Shown: positions 1 through 11,429 of the stretch, in pieces
Numbering within the stretch: position 1 is the stretch's first letter
Layout of the letters: each line of letters begins with the position of its first letter
Assembly (NCBI RefSeq): GCF_902686445.1
Contig: NC_062227.1
Coordinates: forward strand, 22,250,777-22,314,776
Direction: 5' to 3'
DNA length: 64,000 nt
Source: Sciurus carolinensis
Taxonomy: Eukaryota; Chordata; Mammalia; Rodentia; Sciuridae
Notes under the pieces: model-generated
Told to the model about the DNA's origin: nothing
The model's input: only the letters and a program-made list of their open reading frames with translations
The model's database searches: none
Program-made: the position numbers and the translations under genes

Positions 1-657
1 AATTTATCTATTTTTTCTTTTGTTGTTTGTGCTTTTGGTGGGAGAAGTATTGCCTTTTGCTTTTAAAAGATCAAAGAGAAAAAAAGAGCCTGCCCATGAA
101 AATTAAAAAAAAAAAAAAATACCTGCTGTCCTAACAGGTATTCTTATTATTCCTCTAGAAATAGTTCATTTTTTACATAAAAATTCCCAAATATTAAAGT
201 CTCAACAGTGTATCTTGGCATATGTTTAAACAGCAATTGTTCTTACTGAATATTCATTATGCACGTCAGACAGTCAGAGATTAAAATATCAGCCATTGTC
301 AATTCCAGAGCTGTCTGTCCTGAGTTAAGAGGCATATTTATTTGTAAAGACCCAGTTGCAAGTGACAGGAAACCAATCTGAAATGGCTTAGATAGAAAGG
401 GGAATTTCCTGGCTCATGCAGCCAAAATGTCAAGGAGGAGTACAGTGGTTTTAACTAGGTCGAGACTATATCTCAAATATTTCCCTTTTATTATATCCTC
501 CTTCCTTTTCTTTCTCTCTCTCTCTGATGTGTCAAGATATTATGTGAGGATTCTTAGCCCCCTTGCCCCAGAGTACCTTAGTGATCATCTAGTTTTCACC
601 ATTGTTTCTCAATTATGGCCTTCTTGCCAGGTGAGCAAGGCAAAGTGGTTTGAAGGC
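1..657. other. Unassigned AT-rich sequence
   Basis: No gene or confidently recognised repeat is visible. It holds a short poly(A) run near 106-119 and a pyrimidine-rich patch around 490-525. Open frames here are short and show no recognisable protein signature. Confidence 0.6.
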
Positions 658-1074
658 TGTATTAATCTTTTTTCTGTTGCTAAAACAAAATACCCAGGGC
701 TGGAGAACTAATAAAGAAAAGAAGTTTATTTAATTCACAGTCTTGGAGTCTGAAAGTTCACATAGCATGGCACCAGTTGTGGTAAGAACTTCGTGGGAGA
801 TGGCATCATGGTAGGATTCATGAAGGAAAATCACATGGTAATTCAGGAAGCTAGGACAGGGGATTGCCTTGCTTTTTTATAACACCCTTAGGAGAACTCT
901 CTGTGATTCCAGGAGAATGATTCGAATCCCTCTGAGGGCAGCAAACCCAGTGACCTAAAGACCTCCAATTAGACGCGACCTCTTAAATGTCCCACCACCT
1001 TTAATGTCAACACACTAGGGAACTGGCTTTCAACACATGGGGGACAAGGTCACACCATACCCAAACCACATGCA
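658..1074 (+). mobile_element. MaLR LTR (MLT1/MST type)
   Basis: The segment follows the MLT1/MST LTR pattern. It opens with a TGT and a 'TTTTCTGTTGCTAAAACAAA' stretch, continues through 'ATAAAGAAAAGAAGTTTATT', 'CTTTTTTATAACACCC' and 'GACCTCTTAAATGTCCCACC', and ends 'ACCCAAACCACATGCA'. It is a non-coding solo LTR of the ERVL-MaLR class, diverged enough that no clear 5-bp target duplication remains. Exact subfamily is not assigned. Confidence 0.8.
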
Positions 1075-2264
1075 GTGCAGGTGAGGACATTGAGCAGACA
1101 TGGAAGCATGTGTGCATGAAAACCTTTAGTTAACATGGAGCTCTTGTTCTCAGCAACTTGCCAGGCACAAAGGTTTACAGATTGATGGGTTAATGGGTTA
1201 AAGTTCCCCAGAAGTAGTGCAGAGATCCCATTTTATGACTTCACATCTTGATTTAAGAAGAACTATTAGATGTCAAAAAATCTCCAAACACACGCTTTTT
1301 GAAGAATGTGATTTATTCTATTATTTTAAAAACCCAGCCCATCCCATCATCTATTATATTTTTGTTATTATGTATAATTAAACATATAAAAGTCCTTTAG
1401 TAGACTTAAAATGCTTTATTTGATTATCCTGATAAATATTCATTATAAGGTGACAGCCAGATGTGCAGAAGGCAGAAAAAAAATAGTTAATCCTTTGAGC
1501 AAATTTCTTATTGGTACATTTCCTAATACGTTGTCATAAAGGCCAGTCCCTCACCACACATTAATTTTAGGACTTTGTTTATAATCAACATGAATGCCAA
1601 ACTCCAATGCACTTTTCTATCTACTCATGGACCGAATTGTCTTATTTTTCCTTTGCAGAAAAGAAATATTATATTAAGCATAAATTTATAGCAGGCTTAA
1701 AACTTAGCTTGTTGGAAGGTTTCTTTCAGGAGGCAATGTTTCTAAAAGACTAATTCAGCTTCATGACAGAACATGAAAATTAGTATTTTCAATCAATGGG
1801 TTTCCAGTAGAAGCCTTGTTTTGATTGATTATGCTGTGTATTTATTTATTGGCTGTATTAGACTAACTATAATACAGGGCAACCCATAATCCTCAGTCCA
1901 GCATGTCTCCTTATCTCATGTCCATTTTTCACTCTCATTCTGCTCCATCTTTTGAGTCATGATGGTAACAGTGAGGAATGTAATAGAAGTGATTAGTCAA
2001 TGACACCACAGTCCCAAGGGGACCTCAGGGTGGGTAATGGATCACCCACCTGTGTACAGATGTTTTGCAGGCATCACTGATTCCAGAAGCAGCTCTCGGA
2101 GCAGCGTGTGTGGGTCTAAAATTGAATATCATTTTTCCTTCTACACTAATGATGATGAACTGTTTCTCCTTTTGTTTATTCTCTGGCTTCTGATGCTTAC
2201 ATCATGTGGGCTTCAATAATCTGTATTAAGACACACGAATAATATTTATTATTTAAAAATATGA
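1075..2264. other. Unassigned sequence
   Basis: About 1.2 kb with no recognisable gene or repeat. It is AT-rich with short homopolymer runs and nothing that supports an exon. Confidence 0.55.
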
Positions 2265-2395
2265 TGCTACCAGGTGCAGTGGAACATACCTGCAGTCCTG
2301 ACTGTCCACAAGGTTGAGACAGGATGATTGCTTGTGCCCAGGAGTTTTGGATCAGCCTGAAACACACAGCAAGATCCTTTACTTAAAAAAGTGTG
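2265..2395 (+). mobile_element. 7SL-derived monomeric SINE (FLAM/PB1/B1 type)
   Basis: The block runs from 'CCAGGTGCAGTGGAACATAC' through 'GGTTGAGACAGGATGATTGC' to 'CCAGGAGTTTTGGATCAGCC', the order of landmarks in an Alu/B1 left monomer. It has no ID part and is highly diverged, which suggests an old fossil monomer rather than a recent squirrel B1. Confidence 0.8.
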
Positions 2396-2464
2396 ATGCT
2401 GTGTTAATGACATTGACAGGCACAGCATACAATTACACTTGACCTGGAATTTTAAGTCTCAGGC

Positions 2465-2520
2465 TAAGTTACAGCCATTTTCCAAAGAGGCTAAATAAGC
2501 ACATGACCCAGGTCATAGTT
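2465..2520 (-). mobile_element. MIR fragment (possible)
   Basis: Reads like the MIR complement around the 'gaggctaaataagcacatgacccaggtcata' landmark (add-up, allocate, lag, accession of the tRNA-unrelated core). Short and diverged, so the assignment is tentative. Confidence 0.4.
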
Positions 2521-2694
2521 TAGACATACCTGAGCAAGGGAGGAGACATAGAAAGAACAAGATTGATGAATATCAATACAAGGTTGCTATTTAGAACTCT
2601 GAAAGGGACTTATCCTGGTATTATCATCAAAGAAGACATGAGCAGACCAACATAGAGTCCTGAGCCACAAATCCAGCATTAAAACCTTTGAGTT

Positions 2695-2795
2695 GATTTT
2701 CTCCATGCCCTGGTGAGGTCAATATTATCCTTATTTACTGGATTGGGAAAATCAAGATCAGGAAAGTGTAGTTATTTAAGTTACAACTCTGGCAA
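2695..2795 (-). mobile_element. MIR fragment
   Basis: The order 'ATTATCCTTATTTACTGGAT', 'GGGAAAATCAAGATCAGGAA', 'AGTTATTTAAGTTACAAC' matches the complement of the MIR core and 3' half. In clean copies this reads 'attttacagatgaggaaac', then 'ctcagagaggttaagt'. It is an ancient mammalian SINE remnant. Confidence 0.65.
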
Positions 2796-2796
2796 G

Positions 2797-2940
2797 AGGT
2801 ATCGTCTAAATTGGTTTATATGGGTTGTAGCTGTCAAATAGTTACTTGGTTAGAAATTAAAACTGAGAAAATGAAAAATATTCTTGCATGCATTTGAAGA
2901 TAACAATAATAATTGTGCTTCATCTTAAAAATATTGGCAT
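2797..2940 (+). mobile_element. hAT-Charlie DNA transposon fragment
   Basis: The stretch 'TTTATATGGGTTGTAGCTGT', 'GTTAGAAATTAAAACTGAGA' and 'ATAACAATAATAATTGTG' matches the middle of a known mammalian Charlie-family non-autonomous element. Terminal inverted repeats are not visible, so this is an internal piece. Confidence 0.65.
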
Positions 2941-3655
2941 CATATATGAGAAGGCCATCTAAAATCTTAAAATCCACAAAACTAAATCATAGCATAGTTT
3001 GTTCTTTCAGTTTTTCAGCTGAACCCTATGGTCAAGGGCAGAGGAGGAAGGAGATAGGTGCAAAGCCATGCCCCACTCCAACTCCCTCCCTCCCAGCATG
3101 CAAAACACCCAGTTCAGGCTGTTTCCTGTGTACTAGGGCAAAGTACAAATATGGATGAAGAGGGTGAACCCATCTGGGAGTTTAAGAGAATTTACATCAG
3201 GAAGTAAAATGAGAATGGAAAGATATAAGAAGGGGTGGGAAAAGTACCACCTGAGCCAGTCCATAGGCTGATCTCTGGAACAGCTTCTGCTTGAGAGTTG
3301 AAAATGAGGCTAAAAGAACCAAAGAGTGAAGTCCTTTGGCAGTGGCCCAGGTCTAGGCAGACTGGGGTCTAAATGGACTTCAGGTAATGGTTCTAAATGG
3401 TGACAAAGGGATTGACATGACAATTAGTCACCAGTCAAGGTCAGATGGGGGATATAGTTATGAGAACCACACATTAGCTGGGTTAATGGTCCAGGAAGCA
3501 GGACCAGCTGCAGCTGGAAAGGCAGCTGAGGCTGAGTAAACCAGGTCCACCAGCATGCCACGTGTGAAGGCAATGTTCCCGTTCTGCTTGAGGAAAAATT
3601 ATATTCTGCGAAGAGGAAGTGAGAAGACTGACCAGATTTTGGACTTCTACTGAAT
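2941..3655. other. Unassigned sequence
   Basis: About 700 bp with no recognised repeat or exon. GC content rises towards its 3' end, next to the LTR that follows. Confidence 0.5.
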
Positions 3656-4215
3656 TGTCTGGGGCCTGGCAGCATGGGCCAATAGTGAGAAGCTCGGCTT
3701 TATCTGGGGGTGTGTGCAGGGCCCATGGCTTTCTCTTGATTCCGTTGGCGCTATGCCTGCGGATGGCGCCAGGATGGCACCTGGCAGCTAGCCAGAGGTT
3801 GCTTTGATCACATCAGCGGTGAGGAGGTTGATTAACATAAGCACACCCAGGTGATTTGTTATTGGCCGTATCCAATTACGTCCACGCACACAACGCGTGC
3901 ACAGGTGTTCCTGAGTGCTCCTGATCGTGCCTGCCTTTACCAGGATTGGGTAACTAGCTCCTCGCCTAATCTTTGCATAATTGGCGTTAGCCCTACCCGT
4001 CACCTCCTGGGGGGGATATAAGCTGGCTCTCCTCGAGCGTTGGGGTTCGAAGTTCTAGGCCCCAGGTTTGAGGTTGGGGGTTCCAGGTTTGAGGTTCCAG
4101 TCCCCGGGTTTCCTGAATCTACAATAAACGGATCCGAATTCAGAAGCCTCGCTATTCGTTTGTCTCCCATGCCAAATTGACTCTGCTGGACGGCGTCAAT
4201 TCCCTTTGCTGCAAG
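3656..4215 (+). mobile_element. Endogenous retrovirus solo LTR
   Basis: GC-rich and CpG-containing relative to its surroundings, with the order of an LTR: CCAAT at 3872-3876, GATATAAG TATA-like box at 4015-4022, poly(A) signal AATAAA at 4123-4128, and a U5-like tail. A short sequence (CCAGGTTTGAGGTT) is tandemly duplicated at about 4063-4100, between the TATA box and poly(A) signal. No gag, pol or env reading frame follows, so it stands alone. The 5' end (TGTCTGGGG at 3656) and the 3' end are estimates. No target duplication was identified, and the ERV class (ERV1 or ERVK) is uncertain. Confidence 0.7.
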
Positions 4216-4549
4216 AGGCTGGAGAACTGGTCCCCCCACCCCCACCAGAGCTGCTCTCTAACCTGTGGTACCCACAATAGGTCATGCTTGACTTCATTTG
4301 CATTATGTAATTTCTTGGTCAGTGAGAACTTTCTCCTTAAAACAATAACACAACTTTGAAGAGCAAAACATAGAAATGGCTTGGATTCTGAGCTAGTAAT
4401 TCAGACTGAATAACCATGCAAAAATAAAAACTGAAGACCCATGTATTATGTGGACAACTTTTGATCAGAGCAATAAACATTTTACAAAAAAAAAAAGAAA
4501 ATAGTGCCTCTATTAAACTCTCCTTGGAGTGTGCTACTTGATTCTTTCA
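4216..4549. other. Unassigned sequence
   Basis: Contains a short C-rich patch at about 4232-4248 and an A-rich run near 4487-4500. Nothing gene-like is seen. Confidence 0.5.
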
Positions 4550-4685
4550 ATAGCTATCTCATCCTTGATTTTCTTCTCCATAAATGGAGTGTGGTTAGAG
4601 ATCCCATTACTGCCTTGAGGTCAAAGTGAGGATCAGTGAGGATTATGGATATGAAAGTGTTGGATGAACTGTAACAAGTTTTAAC
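4550..4685 (+). mobile_element. MIR fragment
   Basis: 'TTTTCTTCTCCATAAATGGA', then 'CCATTACTGCCTTGAGGTCA' and 'GTGAGGATCAGTGAGGATTA' follow the MIR core-to-3' order (cctcatctgtaaaatgg, then tacctcatagg, then gaggattaaatgag). Confidence 0.7.
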
Positions 4686-4914
4686 TTGTTCAACTATTTG
4701 AATTGTTGTTAATCAACCCAGAACACTTCTTTCTCAAATATGTACACCGAAACCTTTATGTTCTTTAAGAACTCCTTATAAGGAATGCTATTTCCAGTAC
4801 TTCCATTTTACCTTTCAGCACTGTCCTCATGGAAAGATGTAGCAAAGGAGGGCTTGAATAATACTGTCACTAGGTTATTTAACTTTGGCATTTCATGACT
4901 TTTGTTCTTTTATT

Positions 4915-5095
4915 GTTCTGTGTGCTACTGGGGGTTGAACCCAAGGCCTCGCACATAGGCAAACACTCTACCACTGAGCTACATCCCAACACCTTTATAT
5001 TTTGAGACAAGAATCTTGTTCAAGTTTCCCAAGCTGGCCTATAACTTGCAATCCTTCTGACTCAGCTTCCTGAATATTTGGATCATGACAATTTC
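4915..5095 (-). mobile_element. ID_B1 (MEN) dimeric SINE
   Basis: Read on the minus strand this is a B1-like left part followed by an ID/tRNA-derived right part. On the plus strand it shows the ID complement 'CTCTACCACTGAGCTACATC', a T-rich linker with 'TTTGAGACAAGAATCTTG', and the B1 complement 'CTGACTCAGCTTCCTGAATA'. The arrangement is the squirrel-typical ID_B1 fusion. Confidence 0.85.
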
Positions 5096-6279
5096 TCTCA
5101 GTTTCCACCTTGTGATTATCTTCTTGTTGTAATATAGGAATCAAATATGAGTTCATCATCTGTGCTTTAATTCAAACTAACTCCATTCTCAAAGATGCCA
5201 TCCTAACTGTTCCCCCTGTTACTTCCCCATGAATGCCATCCCCTCTGATTTGGATCCACATGTTACTGATATTATGGGCTTTCATGACAATGAGACAAAT
5301 ACACCATATGGAAAAAAATCCCACTGAGAATTAAGTAATGAGTGTGGGCCTAGCAGAGAATGAACCAGACACAAGTGACCACTTTCAGCTGAAGTGTGGG
5401 CAGATCTTAGCCATCCTCAGGACTGAGGAAGTAAAAAAGTTCATCACTGTGGAGACTTCCTAAGAAAAGAAAGAGCAGCTTTTCTCATCCCATACATCTA
5501 TCGGGCACAGTCTTTAGGAGAGTTTGGTGTTTTAACTCAGTTTCTGATGCTGTGCAGCTGTGCCTTGTGGACTGATCTGTTTCCTGTGCTCCAGGGACTA
5601 AATCTCCCATGTGGAGCCTTTTGCATTGTCCATAGCCAAGTGCTTCCTGGCTCTGAAGAAGAATGTGGTTTTTGCTGAAATTCAAGATGAACCACACAGA
5701 GATGAGGTCCTCAAGTGCAGAATGTTACCCAAAAAGTCCAAGTCAAACTTCTGTTAGAAAGGAAGTTGCTGGGACTGATTGAGGATTCTGCACCAGGGAA
5801 GCTGCCAAGTCACAAGACTTACATGACACATCAGGGTGATCAACCCAGATCCTCCCATGGCAAGAGACTGTGTATGGAACTGAGGATCTGAGAGTTGAAA
5901 ATGTCCTTTTTGAGCATATTTGTAACAAGCAGAGAAGACAAGCTCAGAGGATGAGAGACATCAGGAAGGAGACCAGTGGGGCTCTCTAGGACATAGAAGA
6001 GGTCACTGGAGAGGAGTCCCAGATGCTTAGTAGTTACTTGATTGATCCCTGCCCACTCAAGCCCAGAAATTTGTTTTCAAACAGAGAATATGACTCTCTG
6101 TGCTGGCTCTTCTCCAAGGAACAGCATCTGCATACTCAGGACCTGAATGTTTTGAGTTTGCTGGAAATGGAAACTTTGGGCCATGGGAGCTGAAATCAGA
6201 TGATGAAATCTGAGAACAAATCAGAGATGTTTAAAATTACTTGCCACTTTCTTCACTCTTAGACATTTGCCAGAATTTG
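5096..6279. other. Unassigned sequence
   Basis: About 1.2 kb, less AT-rich than its flanks, with no recognised repeat. A 41-codon frame from an ATG at 5338 to a TAA at 5461 resembles real protein in composition, but downstream frames are closed and I recognise no family. It could be an old element or pseudogene beyond recognition. Confidence 0.4.
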
Positions 6280-6642
6280 TGTTAGTCAGTTTTCTGACAA
6301 AATACCTGAGAAAATCAACTTATAAATAGGAAAGTTTATTTTGGCTCAGTTTCAGAGGTTGCAGTCCATGGTCATTTGGCTCCATTGTCTTTGGTCCTGT
6401 GGCAACATGGCATACCACAGTGGGAAGGGTGTGGTGGAACAACCTGCTCACCTCATGTCAGCTGGGAAGCAAAGAGGGAGAGTCTGGATCCCAGTATCCC
6501 CTTCAAAGGCACGCTCTCTAGTGACCGAACTTTCCCCAAAGTGTCCTCACCTCCCAAAGGGTCCACCAGCTCCCAATAGTTCACAGACTGTGGACCTAAC
6601 CTGTAAATGTGGAACTCTGGGGAACTTATTAAAGCCACAGCA
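6280..6642 (+). mobile_element. MaLR-like LTR (rodent lineage)
   Basis: Begins 'TGTTAGTCAGTTTTCTGACA' followed by 'AAATACCTGAG', then 'TTTATTTTGGCTCAGTTTCA' and 'GCAGTCCATGGTCATTTGGC'. It ends near 'AAGCCACAGCA'. Two further members of the same family lie at about 10220 and 22978, sharing the 'TTTTGGCTY...AGGTT.CAGTCCATG' block. Non-coding solo LTR. Confidence 0.75.
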
Positions 6643-6699
6643 ATTTCATTTAGGTGACAGGTGCTACCCTTGGTGCGTGTGTAAAGCATGACCACAGTA

Positions 6700-6905
6700 T
6701 TCTTTTTTTACTATTATTTATTTTTTTTATTTTTTACAGACTGCATTTTGATTCATTGCACACAAATGGGGTTCATCATTTTGCTCCTATGGTTGTACAC
6801 GATGTAGATTCATACCATTCGTGTAATCATATGTGTATGTAGGGTAATGATGTCTGTCTCATTCCATGATTTTTCATCCTCCTCCTCCCTCTCATTCCCT
6901 TCTAC
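6700..6905 (-). mobile_element. L1 3' UTR end (squirrel-type), 5'-truncated
   Basis: On the plus strand a T-rich start (complement of the poly(A) tail) precedes 'TTTTGATTCATTGCACACAA', 'GTTGTACACGATGTAGATTC' and a CCTCCTCCTCCCTCT block. These are the complements of the L1 3' UTR landmarks seen in forward orientation at 46885-46995 and 36290-36420. Confidence 0.75.
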
Positions 6906-7139
6906 ATAATCTAAAGTGAAATTACACTTATTCAGCAGAAAAATTTATTTCTTCTAGACTTCTGGGTGATCAGCCCCACTTGTCATCCCATATAGCCCCA
7001 GGCTTAGAATCATACTTCTGCAGCTGACACCACACTGAACAATGCCTGATATATATGACACACTCAAGAAAAAAATTTGTGGATGAATGAACAAAGGAAT
7101 GCTTTTGTCTTCTAGCACCTATGCTGGTGTCTTGTCTTC

Positions 7140-7720
7140 CTGCTTACTACTCCTCTGCTTGGGTAGAAATCCAGACAATTCTCCCCTTGCTCATCCAATC
7201 AATTAATCACCATGTCCTGCCAAGTCCACCTCTTCCCACTCTCATCTTTTTTTCTCAGTCTTCACTCTCATGCCCCTTGTTGAGACCAACATCTTTTCTT
7301 CTTATTCATTTTCCCAGTTCTACCACTTTCCAATTTATTCTCCACTCTAACCAGAGATGTCTTAAAACTGAAAGAAAGAAATTATTATTTTTCAAAGCCC
7401 TTCCAAAGTTCTCTATTCAGTTCAGATTCCTTAATACAATCTCTGGGGCACTACATGAGCTCATCTCTAGCCTGTGACATCATCACTCCCCACCACCCCT
7501 GCCTCCAGCTGGTTTTTCTAGGACTCAAAGCTCCAGCCACAAAGGAATTCCCATGTCCACAGCACAACTTTGAAGCTAAGGACACACTATGGCCTGGAAT
7601 GTTCTTTCTTTCTACCTCCTCAGGGATAAATTGTGGTCATTCTTCAGTTCTCCCCATAGAAGTCAATCCTTCAGGCCACCTTCTCTTAACCCCAAGTCTT
7701 GCTAAGTCTCTTTTCTGCAT
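7140..7720 (+). mobile_element. L2 LINE 3' region
   Basis: Follows the L2 ORF2-end/3' UTR order: pyrimidine-rich 'CTCATCTTTTTTTCTCAGTC', 'TTCAAAGCCCTTCCAAAG', 'CCTTAATACAATCTCTGGGG', 'TATGGCCTGGAATGTTCTTT' and 'CCTTCAGGCCACCTTCTCTT'. Diverged and frame-broken, as expected for this ancient LINE. Confidence 0.7.
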
Positions 7721-7734
7721 GCTATAGAGCCATG

Positions 7735-7945
7735 TGGGAGAGAACAGAGGTTCTGCAGTTAGAGGAATCATGATTGGATTCACCACAGTGGCAACTTAAC
7801 CTCTCTGGAGTTTGATGTCTTCCCTGTAAAATCTGGATAATTATCCATTCCTTTCTAACTGCTGTTTTAGAAATTGAAGGAGACAATCTCTAAGCACAGA
7901 GATCAACTGCCTATAGCACAAGTCGGGACTCAGTAGATGCATGCT
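7735..7945 (+). mobile_element. MIR SINE, near full-length
   Basis: Landmarks in order: 'AGGTTCTGCAGTTAGAGG', 'GATTGGATTCACC', 'GGCAACTTAACCTCTCTGGA', 'CCCTGTAAAATCTGGATAAT', 'AAGCACAGAGATCAACTGCC' and 'GACTCAGTAGATGC'. This spans the tRNA-derived head, core and 3' end of MIR. Confidence 0.8.
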
Positions 7946-9813
7946 CACTAAGTTTCTAGTGTTCTCCTTTAGCCTGTGTTGCCAGGGATAGGAGGCCAGG
8001 TTAGTATCTTCTGATGGGGATTCATGATTATATCTTTGCTCATGTTGACCTCCTACTATGAAGTGCCCCTTTTTCCCTCCCACCCACTCTCAGGGTCCTG
8101 TTCCACATACCCCAACCTCTCCCATATGATGATAGCCCCTGGTGATCCATCCATTGTGAGTTCTTAGAATATTATTCTTCTATTAATGATAGTAGGGCTC
8201 TTCAATTATTGGGCACGTTCTATCTGCCCAATGATTGGCATTTGATATGAATAAGCAAGGGAAAGGAAGAGAGCCAATCAAAGGATCTAATGAGTAGATT
8301 ACTGTTGCAGGCAACCAGGGCTGATCTCATTAGGAATCTTGAGAAACCATTTAGATTGGCATCAGTAAACTATAGCTAAACCTAGCCTGTTAGTTTTTTG
8401 TGATTCTCAAGCAAGAATGTCTTTATGTTTTTAAATGATTGAAAGATAATCAAGAAATATTTTATGACATGAAAGTTCTTTAGATTCAAATTTTAATGTT
8501 TCTTATTATAAAGCCTTGGTCATTTATTTACATATCATCTAGGCTATGACTGCTTCAACCCTAAAACTGCTGAACGGATTAGTTCTCGTAGACACAAGAT
8601 GGTCCACAATGATTAAAATATTTACTAACTGGTTCTTCACAGGAATTGTTTAAAAATTATGGTTTAGACCATGTTTCAACATTGTCTCTCTGGAAGGGCA
8701 AGGATCTTCTACATCAGTGCTATAGGGATAGTCCCAAGGGTTTTAACTTCCAACACTTTTAGTCTGCTCCTTGTCCAAGCAGTCACAAAAACTTTTCAGA
8801 AGAGTCCCAGGTCTTTATAATAAGAAGCAGATTGCATATTTGAAAGTCAGTGGGAGCCACAGTGATCCACAGAAGGTACAGAGAGCTCCTGATACAGGAG
8901 CGATTTCTCCATATTGGGCTGGAATTCCCATAACCCATTTTCACTGGTCTTCAACCATGGAACATTAAAGAATCAGCCTCATGTAAAGATACAGGAAGGA
9001 GCAAACATCCAGATAGTTTGTCGGTAAAGAAATCATTCTCGTTTCTCTAAAAATGAAAAAGTATAACCAATCCCCCATTTAGATGAGTGTGATGTATCAC
9101 TATGAGCAGTTAGTCAGGGTAAGGACTGCACCAAGAACCAACTTACGGTAGCAAGCTCCATGCAAGCAAGAAAGAGTGTGGGCAAGAAGATTGGAGGTGG
9201 GGAAGGAGATGGAGACACCATCTGTGCTTAGTACTGCCTGCCTTAAGTTTCTGTATTTTGAAGTTTTGGAAGAAGAGACAAAGGAAAAAACAGAATTTAT
9301 TAATCCATAGATTAGTAAATAGTCCATAGTCCATAGATTCTTATTAATTGGGAAGAGCGCTAGTAATAGGATACTCAAATTTACACCTGAAGTTATGAAG
9401 AGTAGTTGATATTAGTAGATGTTCTTGGTCCTTAAATATAAATGGGAACATATTCATTCATGGAAGGAAATAGGGGTGTATCCTCTAAGGGGTTAAGTCA
9501 TGGGTTAGTAAGCAATGGAGTGGAGAACCTGAGTTTCCTGTTTCTTGACTCTTGCATGTCACCACGTATGTACCTCATCTGTCATCTTGATTCTTTGTAG
9601 CAAGCAGTAGGTGACACAGAGTCATTACTCTTTGGGTTTAGGGACAGGGATAGAATTTGAGTCATAAATCTCTAATTCTACAGAATTCAGTCAGAAAATG
9701 ACATTCCATTAAAACAAGACAAAAATGAACAAAGAAGAGAAAACAGAAAATCAAAGAAAATGAAATAGGAATGAGCAATACAAATACCATACACTTGAGT
9801 TGGAGTAGTTGTG
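7946..9813. other. Mostly unassigned sequence
   Basis: Nearly 1.9 kb without a supported gene or repeat. It includes the first copy of a short direct repeat (9330-9353). A purine-rich block at about 9722-9790 resembles the L1M sequence at 11594-11680 and may be a small old L1 piece. Confidence 0.5.
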
Positions 9814-9888
9814 TCCATAGATTCTTATTAATTGGGGAGAGGCATTAGATCCAAGCCTGGTTCACTCTTTTCATTAAGAAGATAATTT

Positions 9889-10022
9889 GGGGGCTGTGGT
9901 GCAGTGGTAGAGTGTTTGCCTGGCACATGTGAGACACTGGGTTGAATCCTCAGCACCACATAAATATAAATAAATAAATAAAATAAAGATACTGTGTCCA
10001 TTAACAATTTTAAAAATTTTAA
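9889..10022 (+). mobile_element. ID SINE with extended tail
   Basis: tRNA-derived head from 'GGGGGCTGTGGTGCAGTGGT' through the B-box region 'GGTTGAATCC' to 'CAGCACCACATAAATATAAA', then an AT-rich tail containing 'AAAGATACTGTGTCCATTAA'. The same head-plus-tail design recurs at 21540, 57110 and 60179. Flanks carry an imperfect target duplication (AAGAAGATAATTT at 9876-9888; AAGAAGATATTT at 10023-10034), showing insertion by L1-type target priming. Confidence 0.85.
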
Positions 10023-10219
10023 AAGAAGATATTTTCTATAGTTCTAGAAAGAGCAGTAAACAGTTCTCCCCCTTTCTCCACACAGGTAGAAATAGGGAGG
10101 AAGCTCTTGAAAGGATGGCTATGATCTGAATTACCCTTTATTAAAAAGGATTTTTTTTCTTTCAAGGGAATTCCTGAATTGCTTTTCCAGTTAAGGAATA
10201 TGGAGGTGGAAGTCATGGT

Positions 10220-10675
10220 GCACATTAGCTTTTTGTTGCTAGGACAAATACCTGAGGGAAAAAAGTTTAGAGAAGGAAAAGATTCATTTTGGCTTATGGT
10301 TTCATAGGTTTCAGTCCATGTTCAGCTGGCTTGAAGGTAAAAGCGTCATGGCAGAAGGACATGGCAGAGAAAAACTGTTCACTTCATGGCAGCCACAAAG
10401 CAGGGCAGGGGGAGACACCAGAGACAAGATATAGACCCCAAGGGCACATGCTCAGTGACCTTCTTCCTCCAATGCTTCCACACCCATGTGGTTTTCACCT
10501 CCTCCCGGCGTCCATTTTAATTATTAATCCATCAAGTGAATTGATCCACAAATGAGTTCAGAGCCTTCCTGATGAAATCACTTCCCCAAATCCATGCCTC
10601 TGACCAATACTGCATTGGGGGCCAAGCCTTCCACACACAAGACTTTTGACGACATTCCAGATTCAAACCATAACA
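10220..10675 (+). mobile_element. MaLR-like LTR (rodent lineage)
   Basis: Second member of the family seen at 6280. It contains 'TTTTTGTTGCTAGGACAAAT', 'ATTCATTTTGGCTTATGGTT', 'AGGTTTCAGTCCATGTTCAG' and a C-rich 3' third, and ends 'CAAACCATAACA'. Complete at both ends by these landmarks. Confidence 0.8.
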
Positions 10676-11429
10676 TGGTAGGATGTTCATAATGAACTGA
10701 GGAGGTGGTTCTATGAACCAGATTTGATATAACATTGATAATATTGCAGTCAATGTTTTATCAAAAGAGTGTGCGCCTTAAAATTCCAGTAAGTGGTAGA
10801 TTAGCAGACAAAGAAATATGACATCTTCATAATCATAAGAGGGCCGAGAGTCCATTTCCTTTCCTGTACAGGTGCAGGCCAGCCCTTTGGTGTTTTAACA
10901 ATGTTCTTATCAGAGGTAAAGAGGACTGGGTGTCTCTTCTCTGAAGACAATCCCAAGCAGACCCTGAGTACCCTGTGGTCACTCTGGAAGTGGTGTAAAA
11001 TATCTAGTCTCTTCAAACCTCCACTGCCCTGTGATTCAGAGATGATGATTCTGGGTCTTCAGGGAAACTTCCATCTAATTTTGTTCCAGTAGGCTCTGAC
11101 AACTGGACCTTTGTATTATTCCTCTGTATCCTTTGAGTACAGCATATTTTGTCCATCTGAATGGCTCTTTCTGTGAGCACCTGGAAGTCCTAACAGACTC
11201 TAGTAGGTAATATGGATGACTTTCTGCTCTTAACTAGATCCCTGTCCTCTACAGAGCCAGAGCATGCACATGATCACCAGAAAGCACTGTCACTCATTTG
11301 ACTGTGAACCTGGAAGAAACAAATGCAGTTAAGATTTGTGAAATGGTGTCATAACCTGCAAGCTGGCTTTCTATATCCCCATTACATAGATTAGGTGATC
11401 TCTTTCCACTCAATCATATCTTAATTGTC
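10676..11429. other. Unassigned sequence
   Basis: No recognised repeat or exon over about 750 bp. Confidence 0.5.

Noticed and set aside
4130..4141. Vector or linker contamination suggested by GGATCCGAATTC
   Set aside because: It lies in frame with LTR signals (directly after AATAAA) and the flanks are not vector-like. Kept only as a point to check.
5338..5463. 41-codon frame with protein-like composition, possible processed pseudogene piece
   Set aside because: Too short, closed immediately downstream, and no family recognised. A protein search of all frames of 5300-6200 would be decisive; a hit across frames would support a pseudogene.
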